Origin: Nitrospira sp.
Lineage (GTDB): Bacteria > Nitrospirota > Nitrospiria > Nitrospirales > Nitrospiraceae
Length of the DNA: 37,431 nucleotides
Assembly (NCBI GenBank): GCA_005239475.1
Contig: SPAX01000026.1
Span: 1 to 37,431 of the forward strand
Direction: 5' to 3'
Part shown: positions 8,906 to 18,651 of the stretch, one piece after another
Layout: the number at the start of each line of letters is the position of its first letter
Numbering within the stretch: position 1 is the stretch's first letter
The notes under the pieces: model-generated
What the model was told of the DNA's origin: nothing
What the model saw: only the letters and a program-made list of their open reading frames with translations
Databases searched by the model: none
Program-made: the position numbers and the translations under genes

Positions 8906-10105
8906 CTAGTCGGGGCACAAGAGTTTCAGCATCGTGAGATAGTCGCTCAGATGCCGCGTGATGAGAAAGTTTCTCCGGACATGTTCCTTTGCCATCGCGC
9001 CCATCCTGGTCATCACGCTGGGATTGCTCAGGAGATAGCGGATACGAAAGGTCACGCCCTCAACAGAATGGACGATAAAGCCGGTCGCCTCGTTCACGAT
9101 CTGCGTAGACACCCCGCCGGCCGTGCCGCCGATCACCGGCTTGCCCTTCCACATGGCTTCAGACACGACAACGCCGAAGCCTTCCTTGAGCGCCTTTTGG
9201 ACGACGATGGAGGCGCCCCGCTGCAGCGCGTTGATTTCACGATCGGCCTCCGGCGGCAACTGAAGGATATGAATGTCCGGATCGTTCCCCGCCGCCTGCT
9301 GCACTTCCGCCAATACGGCTTCACCCTCCGGATCGTGCAGCACACCGCTCCCCGCCAACACGAGCTGACAGTTATGGTGCTTCTTCGCCATCCGATAGGC
9401 GCGAATCGTGCCGAGCTGGTCCTTGTACCGATCGAAGCGCGCCACCTGCAAGAGCATCGGTTTTCCTTTGGCGATCCCGAATCGATCGAGCACCTCCCAT
9501 ATCTCGGCACGCGATAGTTCACGGTTCTTTTCAGTCAAGGGATCGATCGAGGGATAGATCATGAACTTCGGGATGGGCAGCCGCTGCGCGAACCCCGGCA
9601 ATGAAAATATTGCCGCATCATATTTCAGCACATGCCGACGAAACAGACTCCAGACCGGTCGATGAGGTTGGCCGGCGTCGAGGTGGCAGCGCCACACCCA
9701 CTTTCCGCCCTTCCGATGTTCGATCAGCGCGGCCGGCTGCGGATCGTGGATGAAGACGAGATCCGCGTCGAGATCCAATGCCTTGGCGTTCCTGGCGGTG
9801 ACGTCCAGATAGATCTGGTACATCTCATCGGTGATCGTCTCCGTCCGTCCCTGCAACCCATCGGCGATCCGGCGCGTCACGTCGGTAAACTCCTGCGTGC
9901 CGGCGATGACTTCCCAGCGCGCCTCGATACCCATCGCCTTCATGACCGGCACGAGCCGACGCAGGATTTCCGCCATCCCGCCCCCGTAGCGCACGGCGCT
10001 GATCTGGAGAAACCGCTTCCCCTGCACCTGCTCACTTAAGCGCTGCAGAAAGTCGATGGTCCCCTTCGGAGCCACCTCGCGATATTGTTCCAGTTCTCTG
10101 ATCAT
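8906..10105 (-). CDS. treT: Trehalose glycosyltransferring synthase (TreT-like, GT4)
   Basis: 'GKRFLQISAVRYGGGMAEILRRLVPVMKAMGIEARWEVI', 'VFIHDPQPAALIE', 'VVQKALKEGFGVVVSEAMWKGKPVIGG'. Confidence 0.85.
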   Translation of the reverse strand: MIRELEQYREVAPKGTIDFLQRLSEQVQGKRFLQISAVRYGGGMAEILRRLVPVMKAMGIEARWEVIAGTQEFTDVTRRIADGLQGRTETITDEMYQIYLDVTARNAKALDLDADLVFIHDPQPAALIEHRKGGKWVWRCHLDAGQPHRPVWSLFRRHVLKYDAAIFSLPGFAQRLPIPKFMIYPSIDPLTEKNRELSRAEIWEVLDRFGIAKGKPMLLQVARFDRYKDQLGTIRAYRMAKKHHNCQLVLAGSGVLHDPEGEAVLAEVQQAAGNDPDIHILQLPPEADREINALQRGASIVVQKALKEGFGVVVSEAMWKGKPVIGGTAGGVSTQIVNEATGFIVHSVEGVTFRIRYLLSNPSVMTRMGAMAKEHVRRNFLITRHLSDYLTMLKLLCPD

Positions 10106-10166
10106 GTCATTGACCTCATTCCTCCACTCTCAACAGTTACGCCTCACTCATCACATACCGAGATGG

Positions 10167-11846
10167 CTACAGTGCCGTCTGTTCGATACCGTAGAGCTCC
10201 GACCCCGCGCGCACCGGCACGAGGTTGAGCCAGTAGTAGCCGTACGGCGCCAACGTAATCACATAGGCCTGCTCCGTCACCGTGGAAAACCGCGACTCCG
10301 CCAATAATTCGACCGGTGTCGTGCCGGTGAACTCCTTCAGATCCAACTCCACCGATTGCGCAGACCCGGCCAGATTATGGACGAGCAACAGGGTAACCCC
10401 CTCATGCCGCCGCAAATAGGCGAGCACCTTGCCGTTCGCCGGCCGTAAAAATGTGATGCTTCCCCGGCCGAATGTCGGATGCCGCTTGCGCACCGCGATC
10501 ATCCGCTTCATCCAATGCAACAGCGAATGCGGCATCTCCTTTTGCAACTCGACGTTGATCGATTGATAACCGTAGACCGGGTCCGACACTACCGGCAGAT
10601 ACAAGCGCGCAGGATCGGCGGAGGAAAACCCCGCGTTCCGATCCATCGTCCATTGCATCGGGGTTCTCACCCCGTCACGATCCTTCAACTGAATGTTGTC
10701 TCCCATGCCGATCTCATCGCCGTAGTAGATGATCGGGCTGCCCGGCATTGTGAAGACCAGGCTGTTCAGCAGCTCGATCTTGCGGCGGTCGTTATCCAGC
10801 AACGGCGCGAGCCGACGTGCAATGCCGATGTTCCGCCGCATCTTCGGGTCGCGCGCGTAGGTGTAGTACATGTAGTCCCGCTCTTCGCTGGAACACATTT
10901 CGAGAGTCAGTTCGTCATGGTTGCGGAGAAACAGGCACCACTGACAGTTCGGCGGAATCTCCGGCGTATGGGTAAACATGTCGATGATCGGATCGCGGGT
11001 TTCGCTGCGCACGCCCATGTACAACCGGGGCATGAGCGGAAAGTGAAACGCCATATGGAACTCATCGCCGTCGCCAAAATAAGGCCGCACATCCGACGGC
11101 CATTGATTCGCCTCGGCCAGCAGGACGCGTCCCTGATAGGTTTCATCGATGCGCCGGCGAATCTCCTTAAGATACTCGTGCGTCTCAGGAAGATTCTCGC
11201 AAATCGTCCCTTCGCGTTCGAGCAGATAGGGCACGGCGTCGCACCGGAACCCGTCCAACCCCTGATCGAGCCAAAACACCATCGTGTCCAACATAGCCTG
11301 CCGGACCTCCGGATTATCGTAATTCAAATCCGGCTGATGGCTGAAGAACCGGTGCCAGTAGAACGCCTTGGCCTCCGGGTCCCAGGTCCAATTGGACTTT
11401 TCCGTATCGATGAAAATGATCCGCGCCTTCTCGTATTTGCGATCGCTGTCGCTCCAGACATAGTACCCGCGTTTGGGCGACTCGGGAGAACGGCGCGCTT
11501 CCTGAAACCACGGATGCTGGTCGGAGGTGTGATTCAGCACCAAATCAACGATGACACGCATCCCTCTTCGATGCGCTTCGTCCAGAAACCGACGCACCTC
11601 CTCGGTTGTGCCGTACTGTTCGGCCACACTGAGAAAATCGGCCACGTCATAGCCATCGTCCCTGAGCGGCGATGGATAAAAGGGCAATAGCCAGATGCAG
11701 TCCACGCCGAGCCACTGGAGATAGTCTAATTTCCCGAGAAGGCCTTGGAAGTCCCCGATCCCGTCACCGTTGCCGTCGGCAAAGGCCTTGACGTGGATCT
11801 CGTAAAACACGGCGTCTTTGTACCACAGCGGATCTGCGCTCAACAT
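10167..11846 (-). CDS. treS: Maltose alpha-D-glucosyltransferase / trehalose synthase (GH13)
   Basis: '[65 protein letters not shown]', '[17 protein letters not shown]'. Confidence 0.95.
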   Translation of the reverse strand: MLSADPLWYKDAVFYEIHVKAFADGNGDGIGDFQGLLGKLDYLQWLGVDCIWLLPFYPSPLRDDGYDVADFLSVAEQYGTTEEVRRFLDEAHRRGMRVIVDLVLNHTSDQHPWFQEARRSPESPKRGYYVWSDSDRKYEKARIIFIDTEKSNWTWDPEAKAFYWHRFFSHQPDLNYDNPEVRQAMLDTMVFWLDQGLDGFRCDAVPYLLEREGTICENLPETHEYLKEIRRRIDETYQGRVLLAEANQWPSDVRPYFGDGDEFHMAFHFPLMPRLYMGVRSETRDPIIDMFTHTPEIPPNCQWCLFLRNHDELTLEMCSSEERDYMYYTYARDPKMRRNIGIARRLAPLLDNDRRKIELLNSLVFTMPGSPIIYYGDEIGMGDNIQLKDRDGVRTPMQWTMDRNAGFSSADPARLYLPVVSDPVYGYQSINVELQKEMPHSLLHWMKRMIAVRKRHPTFGRGSITFLRPANGKVLAYLRRHEGVTLLLVHNLAGSAQSVELDLKEFTGTTPVELLAESRFSTVTEQAYVITLAPYGYYWLNLVPVRAGSELYGIEQTAL

Positions 11847-11864
11847 ACCTTGGCTCCCTGTTCC

Positions 11865-12539
11865 TTACGCCTGATCTGACTTCGCCAAATATTCGTCACA
11901 CATCGTGAGCAAGCTCGACCGCAGGCGTTCCAGACTTCCGAGATAGGGGTTCAAGGCCCGCATCCGGTCGGCCAACTCAGGCAGCTTGAGACTACCTCTG
12001 ATCCAGGCGGAGAAATCGTTCTCCTCCCGCCGCAACCGCAAATGGGCCTCAAACACATGAAAGTAAACGGCACTGACATCGACTTCGGAGATCGCATCGC
12101 GGAACTCACGCAGCGTCCGCGCTTCCACGCCGGTAGGCACTTCCAGGATACGCGACCGGCTGAAGTAGAATGACGATCCGAGCCCCGCGCGTGGCACCGT
12201 CGCCATGCCGGACAGATGGTCGTCGATAATGGAGAACAGCTCCTCCCTGAGGGTCTCCAGGCTCTGAAAATCGAACGGATCCAGTACGGACAGCCGTTCG
12301 GCCAGGACGTGGTCCCGTACCTGCTCGCCTACCCACTGGGCAAAGTCGTTCGGATAGGTGCGTTCGATAAACCGGGTCCGAAGGAAATAACTGTGCGTGT
12401 GGAAGTACACCGAGTCGAGCGGGACCTCTTCCAGCAACTCCGCCAGTTGGCGTTCATCCTCGGCCTGCTTCCCGAGGATCTCTTGAATTTCACTGCATCC
12501 GATGAAGCGAAACGTCGTTTCAGTGTAGCTCATTGCCAC
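11865..12539 (-). CDS. DUF5752-like protein
   Basis: 'FRFIGCSEIQEILGKQAEDERQLAELLEEVPLDSVYFHTHSYFLRTRF...YPNDFAQWV'; internal two-fold repeat; position between treS and GH15. Confidence 0.65.
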   Translation of the reverse strand: MAMSYTETTFRFIGCSEIQEILGKQAEDERQLAELLEEVPLDSVYFHTHSYFLRTRFIERTYPNDFAQWVGEQVRDHVLAERLSVLDPFDFQSLETLREELFSIIDDHLSGMATVPRAGLGSSFYFSRSRILEVPTGVEARTLREFRDAISEVDVSAVYFHVFEAHLRLRREENDFSAWIRGSLKLPELADRMRALNPYLGSLERLRSSLLTMCDEYLAKSDQA

Positions 12540-12566
12540 TGCATCACCCTTTCTCTACACACGGTT

Positions 12567-14390
12567 CTACGAGACCGTAGCCCGATGCGAACCCAGAGCC
12601 CGATCAAGGTTGTAGGCGGCGCTGATCAGTCCGATGTGGGCAAAGGCCTGAGGGAAGTTGCCCAGATGCTCTCCCGTCAACGACAATTCCTCCGCATAAA
12701 GCCCGAGATGATTCGCATAGCTCAGAATCTTCTCAAACATCAGCCGAGCCTCTTCCAAGCGACCGGCTCTTGTCAACGCCTCGACCAGCCAAAATGAGCA
12801 GAGCGTGAACGTCCCTTCCTCGCCCGAGAGACCATCCGGGGCCGCCTCCTCAGGAAGGTACCGAAACACCAGCGCGTCGGACACCAATCGGGACTGGACA
12901 CGGTCCAACGTCGTGTTCATCCGCGGGTCTGTCGGCGACAAAAAGAAGACCAGCGGCATGACCAGCGCGCTCGCATCCAGCGCCTTTCCGTCGTACTCTT
13001 GCACAAACGACGCGAGCTCGCGATTCCAACCGCGACTCATCACTTCACGATAGATCCGATCCCGCACGTCCGTCCACTTGGCCCGATCTGCCGGGAACCC
13101 TCGCTTGTCCGCCAGACGAATGCCGCGATCCAGCGCGACCCAGCACATGACCTTCGAGAACACGAACTGCCTCGGTCCGCCTCGCACTTCCCAGATCCCT
13201 TCATCAGGCTGGTCCCAGTTGGCACAGACATATTCGAGCAATCGGGAGAGTCCGACCCAACTATCGTAACTGATGGGGGATCCGTGCTTGTTGTACAGAT
13301 AGGCCGCGTCCATCAACGCTCCGTACATATCCAATTGCCGTTGGTTGGCGGCGCCATTGCCGACGCGGACAGGCTTCGACCCCATATATCCGTCCCAATC
13401 GAGCAGAACCTCTTCGGATCCGAGACGACGCCCGTCGATTCCGTACAATACTTGTAGCGAACCATCCGCATTCAGATCGTGGCAGCGAGCCTCAAGCCAC
13501 TGCATGAACCGGCCCGCTTCCTTTGAGAAACCGAGGCGCAGCAGCGCGTAGAGGGTGAAGGCCGCATCGCGAATCCAGGTGTATCGATAGTCCCAATTTC
13601 TGACTCCGCCGATGGCTTCAGGCAAGCTCGTGGTCGGCGCCGCCACAATCGCGCCGCTCGGTGCATAGGTAAGCAGCTTGAGCGTGAGAGCCGAGCGCTG
13701 CACCATTTCTCGCCACCGCCCGACGTAACGGCATTGCGCGAGCCACTTACGCCAAAAATGGACCGTGTCATGAAAGGCCGCCTCGGCCGCTTGAGGAGCG
13801 GCCAGAAGATCCTCAGCACTGTCGGCCTCCATGTGCTCAAGAAAAAACGATATCCGCTGCCCGGCAGCCAGCGTGAATTCCGCCTCGGCTCCCCCATTGA
13901 CTGTCGTGAGCGGAACCGGACTTACCAGCCCGACCGCCATAGACGAGGATTGAAACCGCGCACCTTGTGGATGCACAGTCACACGATGCGCATCCCGACC
14001 GAAGTTGAACGCCGGGCGACATTCCAGCCGAAAACGAATCTTCCCTCTCACCACTGACAGGATACGGATGATCTGATGCCGTTTCGGACGGACTCCCGGC
14101 TCGTCGCATTCAATCGGCATAAAATCCGTTAACTCGGCGACGCCGTCATGATGCAGAAAGCGTGTCAGCAACACGTTCGTCTCAGGCAGATACAGCTGCT
14201 GTCGCTTCCCGTCGTCCAGGGGGGCGATGCGGAACCGCCCCCCTCGTTGGTCATCCAGAAGGGCGCCGAACAGGCTGGGCGAATCGAAGCGTGGGAAACA
14301 ACACCAATCGATCGACCCGTCCTTCCCCACCAAGGCCACCGTGTGGAGGTCCCCGATCACTCCGTAGTCCCCGATCGATTTATACGCCAT
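12567..14390 (-). CDS. Glycoside hydrolase family 15 (glucoamylase or trehalase)
   Basis: '[42 protein letters not shown]', '[29 protein letters not shown]', '[30 protein letters not shown]'. Confidence 0.9.
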   Translation of the reverse strand: MAYKSIGDYGVIGDLHTVALVGKDGSIDWCCFPRFDSPSLFGALLDDQRGGRFRIAPLDDGKRQQLYLPETNVLLTRFLHHDGVAELTDFMPIECDEPGVRPKRHQIIRILSVVRGKIRFRLECRPAFNFGRDAHRVTVHPQGARFQSSSMAVGLVSPVPLTTVNGGAEAEFTLAAGQRISFFLEHMEADSAEDLLAAPQAAEAAFHDTVHFWRKWLAQCRYVGRWREMVQRSALTLKLLTYAPSGAIVAAPTTSLPEAIGGVRNWDYRYTWIRDAAFTLYALLRLGFSKEAGRFMQWLEARCHDLNADGSLQVLYGIDGRRLGSEEVLLDWDGYMGSKPVRVGNGAANQRQLDMYGALMDAAYLYNKHGSPISYDSWVGLSRLLEYVCANWDQPDEGIWEVRGGPRQFVFSKVMCWVALDRGIRLADKRGFPADRAKWTDVRDRIYREVMSRGWNRELASFVQEYDGKALDASALVMPLVFFLSPTDPRMNTTLDRVQSRLVSDALVFRYLPEEAAPDGLSGEEGTFTLCSFWLVEALTRAGRLEEARLMFEKILSYANHLGLYAEELSLTGEHLGNFPQAFAHIGLISAAYNLDRALGSHRATVS

Positions 14391-14402
14391 ATGCTCCCGA
14401 TC

Positions 14403-15977
14403 TCACTCCGCAGCGTTCCCCATCAATCCCAGAATGCCCTGGAGCGGGATCGACAGCCAATCCGGTCGATTCCGCATTTCGTACCGCAATTCGTAGAGGG
14501 CCTTATCGAGTTCGTACACCTGAATGACCCGCAAGGCCTCTTCCCACGTGGCAGGCAAACAGACCGCCTGCCCCGGCTTGGCAACCGAACGGTAGCCGTC
14601 GAGGAACGATGCGCGTGTGGCACCTTCCCATTCCGTCATCAAACCGCTCTCCGTCGCGGAAACGGTCGCTCGCTGTTTGAGCGAAGCGTGGGCCGCATAG
14701 TTGAACGAACGCAACATTCCACCCACATCTTTTAACGGACAGACCTTGGCACGCCGCTCCTCCAGCGGTCTAGCCGGCTCCCCCTCGAAGTCGATCACCA
14801 CAAACCCATCGTTCGTTTTGAGGACCTGTCCGAGGTGATAGTCTCCGTGATGACGAATCTTCGAAGCCTTTGCTCGAGATAAGAGCTGGAGATCGCCGAA
14901 CCGATCACGGCAGGCTGTTTCCAGCCTGGTCACGTCGTCGCCCGTCAATCCTGCCGCCGTTTGCTGCTCCGGCTGAAGCGCGCGCAGATCGTGACAGACC
15001 TCGGTGAGATGCTTCTTCATTCCTGCCTGCCACAGATCGACATCGTGCAGGGTGATGGGTTCGGGACGAAACGCCTCCGGTTCCTGCCGGGAGGCTAACG
15101 CCACATGCAGGCCTCCCGTAATCTCGCCGAGACGTCGAAGCTGTGCCAGGAACGGTCCTGAGATCGCCGTGACCGCCTTCGAGAGATTGTCGCCGCGCTC
15201 TGTGACGGCCTTGCAGCCCTCATCCAGCAATGTCCCGAGATGGGCCAGGGTATAGCTCCATCCGTCGCCGACATTCGGGACAAATCGCTGGAGCACCGCG
15301 ACCGTGGCAGGCTGCGCCTGGTCCGAGAGACCGTCGTCATACGTCATCACGCCCAACAGCGCCGGCACATCCCGACAGGTCGTCTGCGTCGTCAAGAATT
15401 CCAAAACCTCGCTGTCTGGATTGATCCCCGCTTCCAGCTTGCGGATTAGTTTCAAGATCACCCGCCGGTCGAAGATCACCGACGTATTGCTCTGCTCTGC
15501 AGAAAGGACCTTCGCCTCCCGCACCGCCTTCGTCAGATCCTCCCGTCCCTGCGGCAGGGGGCGGCCCATCAGGCATCCGGTCTGTCCGGCCAGTTTCCGA
15601 CCTTGTGCCACGCCATCGTAGAGGCCCATCCAGATCTCCTCATCCCCGGTCGCATCGCAGACCCATTCGTGGGTGGAAGACTGAGACAGCTCGACGAGCG
15701 CCCGGGTATCGTCTTGCCCGGTCCTCGGTCTGATCGTCAACGGCATCACGTAGCGCTCTTGTGCTCCGCCTCGATATTCGACACACATCAATGCGAGCAG
15801 TCGCCGGCCTGTTCCATGAAACAGTTCCACCGCGTCCACCACGTGCACATCGGCCAAGGGCTTCCCTTTGCCACCGAACCATCGCTGCCGTTGAACGAAC
15901 TCGATCAGAGAGCGCTGCCCCTGTCCTCCCAGCGAGGCCAGGACTTGCTCGATCCATCCCTGTGGCACAGTCTTCAT
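14403..15977 (-). CDS. Maltokinase / trehalose-synthase-associated aminoglycoside-phosphotransferase-like protein
   Basis: 'QRWFGGKGKPLADVHVVDAV', 'NTSVIFDRRVILKLIRKLEAGINPDSEVLEFLT', 'IRHHGDYHLGQVLKTNDGFVVIDFEGEPARPLEERR'. Confidence 0.9.
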   Translation of the reverse strand: MKTVPQGWIEQVLASLGGQGQRSLIEFVQRQRWFGGKGKPLADVHVVDAVELFHGTGRRLLALMCVEYRGGAQERYVMPLTIRPRTGQDDTRALVELSQSSTHEWVCDATGDEEIWMGLYDGVAQGRKLAGQTGCLMGRPLPQGREDLTKAVREAKVLSAEQSNTSVIFDRRVILKLIRKLEAGINPDSEVLEFLTTQTTCRDVPALLGVMTYDDGLSDQAQPATVAVLQRFVPNVGDGWSYTLAHLGTLLDEGCKAVTERGDNLSKAVTAISGPFLAQLRRLGEITGGLHVALASRQEPEAFRPEPITLHDVDLWQAGMKKHLTEVCHDLRALQPEQQTAAGLTGDDVTRLETACRDRFGDLQLLSRAKASKIRHHGDYHLGQVLKTNDGFVVIDFEGEPARPLEERRAKVCPLKDVGGMLRSFNYAAHASLKQRATVSATESGLMTEWEGATRASFLDGYRSVAKPGQAVCLPATWEEALRVIQVYELDKALYELRYEMRNRPDWLSIPLQGILGLMGNAAE

Positions 15978-15990
15978 CCTCGTTACTTTC

Positions 15991-18000
15991 TCAAAAGAAA
16001 TGGTCGACTTCCTGCTCCCGATGGGTCCAGCGCCGCACAGCGAAGATCGCGGCCGGCTCGACCTGCGGGTCCAATCGCACGATGTAGCTGTCGCCCGTCA
16101 TGAGATCGCGCCGATCCGTAATCAGATTATGCAACTGATACGTGTCGTCCGGCTTGATGCCGAGCGAGGCGATTGGAATTCGGAGGGTCGACTCCTGGAT
16201 CTGGAAGGGGCTCAGATTGACCGCCACGAGCACCGAGTTGCGCTTGTCGAACGTGCTCTTGCCGTAGAACAGCACCTGCTCGTTGTCTGCCTCGTAAAAT
16301 TCAAGATTCTCCAATTCATGCAGTGCGGGGTTTTCCCGCCTAATGCGATTGATCAACGTGACATAGTCGATCAGATTCCCCGGCCGATCCCAATCCCATA
16401 CCGTGATCTCGTACTTCTCCGAGTCGAGATACTCCTCCCTCCCCGGTAACGCCCGGTTTTCACACAACTCGTACCCACTGTAGATCCCGTACGAGGGCGA
16501 TAACGTCGCCGCCAGCACGAGCCGGAATTTGAAGGCGGGTCGGCCGCCTTCCTGGAGAATTTCCGGCAGGATGTCGGGCGTATTCGTGAAAAAGTTCGGC
16601 CTGAAATAGTCCTTCATCTCGCTCGTCGACAACTCCACCATATAGTCCGTCAATTCCTGCTTGAAATTGCGCCACGTAAAATATGTGTACGACTGCGTGA
16701 ATCCGGCCTTGGCGAGGGCCTTCATCATCTTCGGCTTGGTGAAGGCCTCGGACAAAAAGATCACATCCGGGTAACGCTCCTGCACCTCGCCGATCAGCCA
16801 GGCCCAGAATGCCACCGGTTTGGTGTGCGGGTTGTCCACACGGAATATTTTTACGCCGTGGCCCGCCCAAAAAAGAATCACGCGTTTCATTTCATTCCAC
16901 AGTCCGCGCCAGTCCTCACAGTAAAAGTCGACGTTATAGATATCCTGATATTTCTTGGGCGGGTTCTCCGCGTATTTGATCGTCCCATCTGGCCGATGGG
17001 CAAACCACTCCGGATGGGCCTTGACGTACGGATGATCCGGCGAGCAATTGATCGCGAAGTCCATCGCGATCTCCATCCCCTGCGCGCGGACGGCTTCCTG
17101 AAAGTGATCGAAGTCCTTGATCGTGCCGAGGCTCGGCTCGACGGCATCGTGGCCGCCCAGTTCATTGCCGATCGCATAGGGACTGCCTGGATCGGTCGGC
17201 AACGGCGTGAGTGAATTATTTTTCCCTTTGCGATTCGTGCGCCCGATCGGATGAATCGGCGTGATGTAGACGACGTCGAAACCCATGGCCTTGATGGCCG
17301 GCAGTCTCGCCTCGCATTCCCGCAAGGTGGCGCTCCGCCCCGGCGTTGTCCCCTGCGAGCGCGGAAAGAATTCATACCAGGCTCCATAGCGGGCCAGCAC
17401 ACGGTCCACCACGACTTCCAATTCACGATCGTAGAGGGTCCAGGCCCGACGTTCCTGATGTCGTTCCACGAGCGCCTTCAGATCGGCATGCAACGCCACG
17501 GCGAATTGAGCCGCCACCGGATCGTCGGTGCGCCAACGAGCCAGCCACTCGTTCAGCTTGGTCTTATCCTTTCCCGTGGCCCGTTTGGCCGTCGCTTCCA
17601 CCAGCGTCCGCCCCTCGAGCAGTTCACTCTCGATCCGTTCGCCGGCTTCCTGTTTCTTGGTCACCTCGACCCGCCAGGACTCAAAGAGATTGACATAGGC
17701 CCCGATTGAATACCGATAGCGCGCGTTATGGGTCAAGTCGAAGCGCCCCGCCCAGCGATCGTTATCCACAAACAGCATCGGCGCCTCTCGCCATGCATCG
17801 TCTTTCGCAAGGCGATACCTCAGCAGGCAGGCCAAGACATCATGGCCCTCCTTAAATATGTCGGCCGACACTTCCAGCCGGTCTCCCACTTCTCGCTTGA
17901 TCGGCCAGCGCCCGTTGTCGACCTCCGGCTGAACCGCTTCGATCACGATTGACGACGAGGTCGCCGGCTCTGATTTCGTTGTCGTGCTCACTGCTTCCAT
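15991..18000 (-). CDS. glgE: Alpha-1,4-glucan:maltose-1-phosphate maltosyltransferase
   Basis: 'YGAWYEFFPRSQGT', 'GFDVVYITPIHPIGRTNRKGKNNSL', 'IKYAENPPKKYQDIYNVDF', 'GVKIFRVDNPHTKPVAFWAWLI'. Confidence 0.96.
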   Translation of the reverse strand: MEAVSTTTKSEPATSSSIVIEAVQPEVDNGRWPIKREVGDRLEVSADIFKEGHDVLACLLRYRLAKDDAWREAPMLFVDNDRWAGRFDLTHNARYRYSIGAYVNLFESWRVEVTKKQEAGERIESELLEGRTLVEATAKRATGKDKTKLNEWLARWRTDDPVAAQFAVALHADLKALVERHQERRAWTLYDRELEVVVDRVLARYGAWYEFFPRSQGTTPGRSATLRECEARLPAIKAMGFDVVYITPIHPIGRTNRKGKNNSLTPLPTDPGSPYAIGNELGGHDAVEPSLGTIKDFDHFQEAVRAQGMEIAMDFAINCSPDHPYVKAHPEWFAHRPDGTIKYAENPPKKYQDIYNVDFYCEDWRGLWNEMKRVILFWAGHGVKIFRVDNPHTKPVAFWAWLIGEVQERYPDVIFLSEAFTKPKMMKALAKAGFTQSYTYFTWRNFKQELTDYMVELSTSEMKDYFRPNFFTNTPDILPEILQEGGRPAFKFRLVLAATLSPSYGIYSGYELCENRALPGREEYLDSEKYEITVWDWDRPGNLIDYVTLINRIRRENPALHELENLEFYEADNEQVLFYGKSTFDKRNSVLVAVNLSPFQIQESTLRIPIASLGIKPDDTYQLHNLITDRRDLMTGDSYIVRLDPQVEPAAIFAVRRWTHREQEVDHFF

Positions 18001-18052
18001 GCCTCCATCGATTTGCTCGCACGTTGCGACACTGATTGAACCACACGACCAC

Positions 18053-18403
18053 TCACGGCGTCTTCGGAACGGAGATCTCGCCTTCAGCCACCGCCTCTCT
18101 CGTAACCTTGGCCGCTTCCTTAATTTTGGTGGCCGTGCGCGTGACCGCGCTCTGCGCGTCGTCGCGAACCCGGCGCCAAGACTCCTTGGCCTCTCCCACG
18201 ATCCCGGCGAGTTCCTCTTGAGCCGTATCCGCCCCCCTCTTCACCCGCCTGCGGACGGACGCGCCGGATTCCGGCGTCATCAGCAACGTCGCTACCGCAC
18301 CGGCCAGCAGGCCGAGTCCGAACGCAGCCAGGATCGTCCCCGTCCCCATATCGCCAGCCCCGTTATCACGCACCCGTCGCTCATCTGCTCGTACCTGTTC
18401 CAT
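18053..18403 (-). CDS. YtxH-like domain protein
   Basis: 'ILAAFGLGLLAGAVATLLMTPESGASVRRRVKRGADTAQEEL'; strong SD aaaggag before ATG at 18403; the same frame is open up to 18649. Confidence 0.7.
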   Translation of the reverse strand: MEQVRADERRVRDNGAGDMGTGTILAAFGLGLLAGAVATLLMTPESGASVRRRVKRGADTAQEELAGIVGEAKESWRRVRDDAQSAVTRTATKIKEAAKVTREAVAEGEISVPKTP

Positions 18404-18651
18404 GGTTTCACTCCTTTCACTCGATACTCGAACAACCCGGTTGCCGATCCGCCTGTGTCGTTTCACACCCTCCGCCCTCATCGCGCCGACCGTGCCGAGA
18501 CTTCCGAGTGCGGCGCCGGCCAGTAGGGTCATGGCCTCTGATGACAGCCACTGGAGCAAGCGCGAGCGGCTCGATCTGCCGTCGTTTGCGCGGATATGGG
18601 CCTCTCCACCAAGCCACTGCATCCCTTCCCGATCGTCAACTCGCCGCATCG

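Noticed and set aside
7462-9517. Plus-strand ORFs 7462..8274, 8437..8937 and 8768..9517
   Set aside because: Antisense to the glycosyltransferase, channel and TreT genes; no family motifs and low-complexity His/Arg-rich composition typical of shadow ORFs
10479-11690. Long plus-strand ORF (403 aa) antisense to treS
   Set aside because: Shadow ORF of a GC-rich gene; the opposite strand has unmistakable GH13 motifs and this translation shows no recognisable domain
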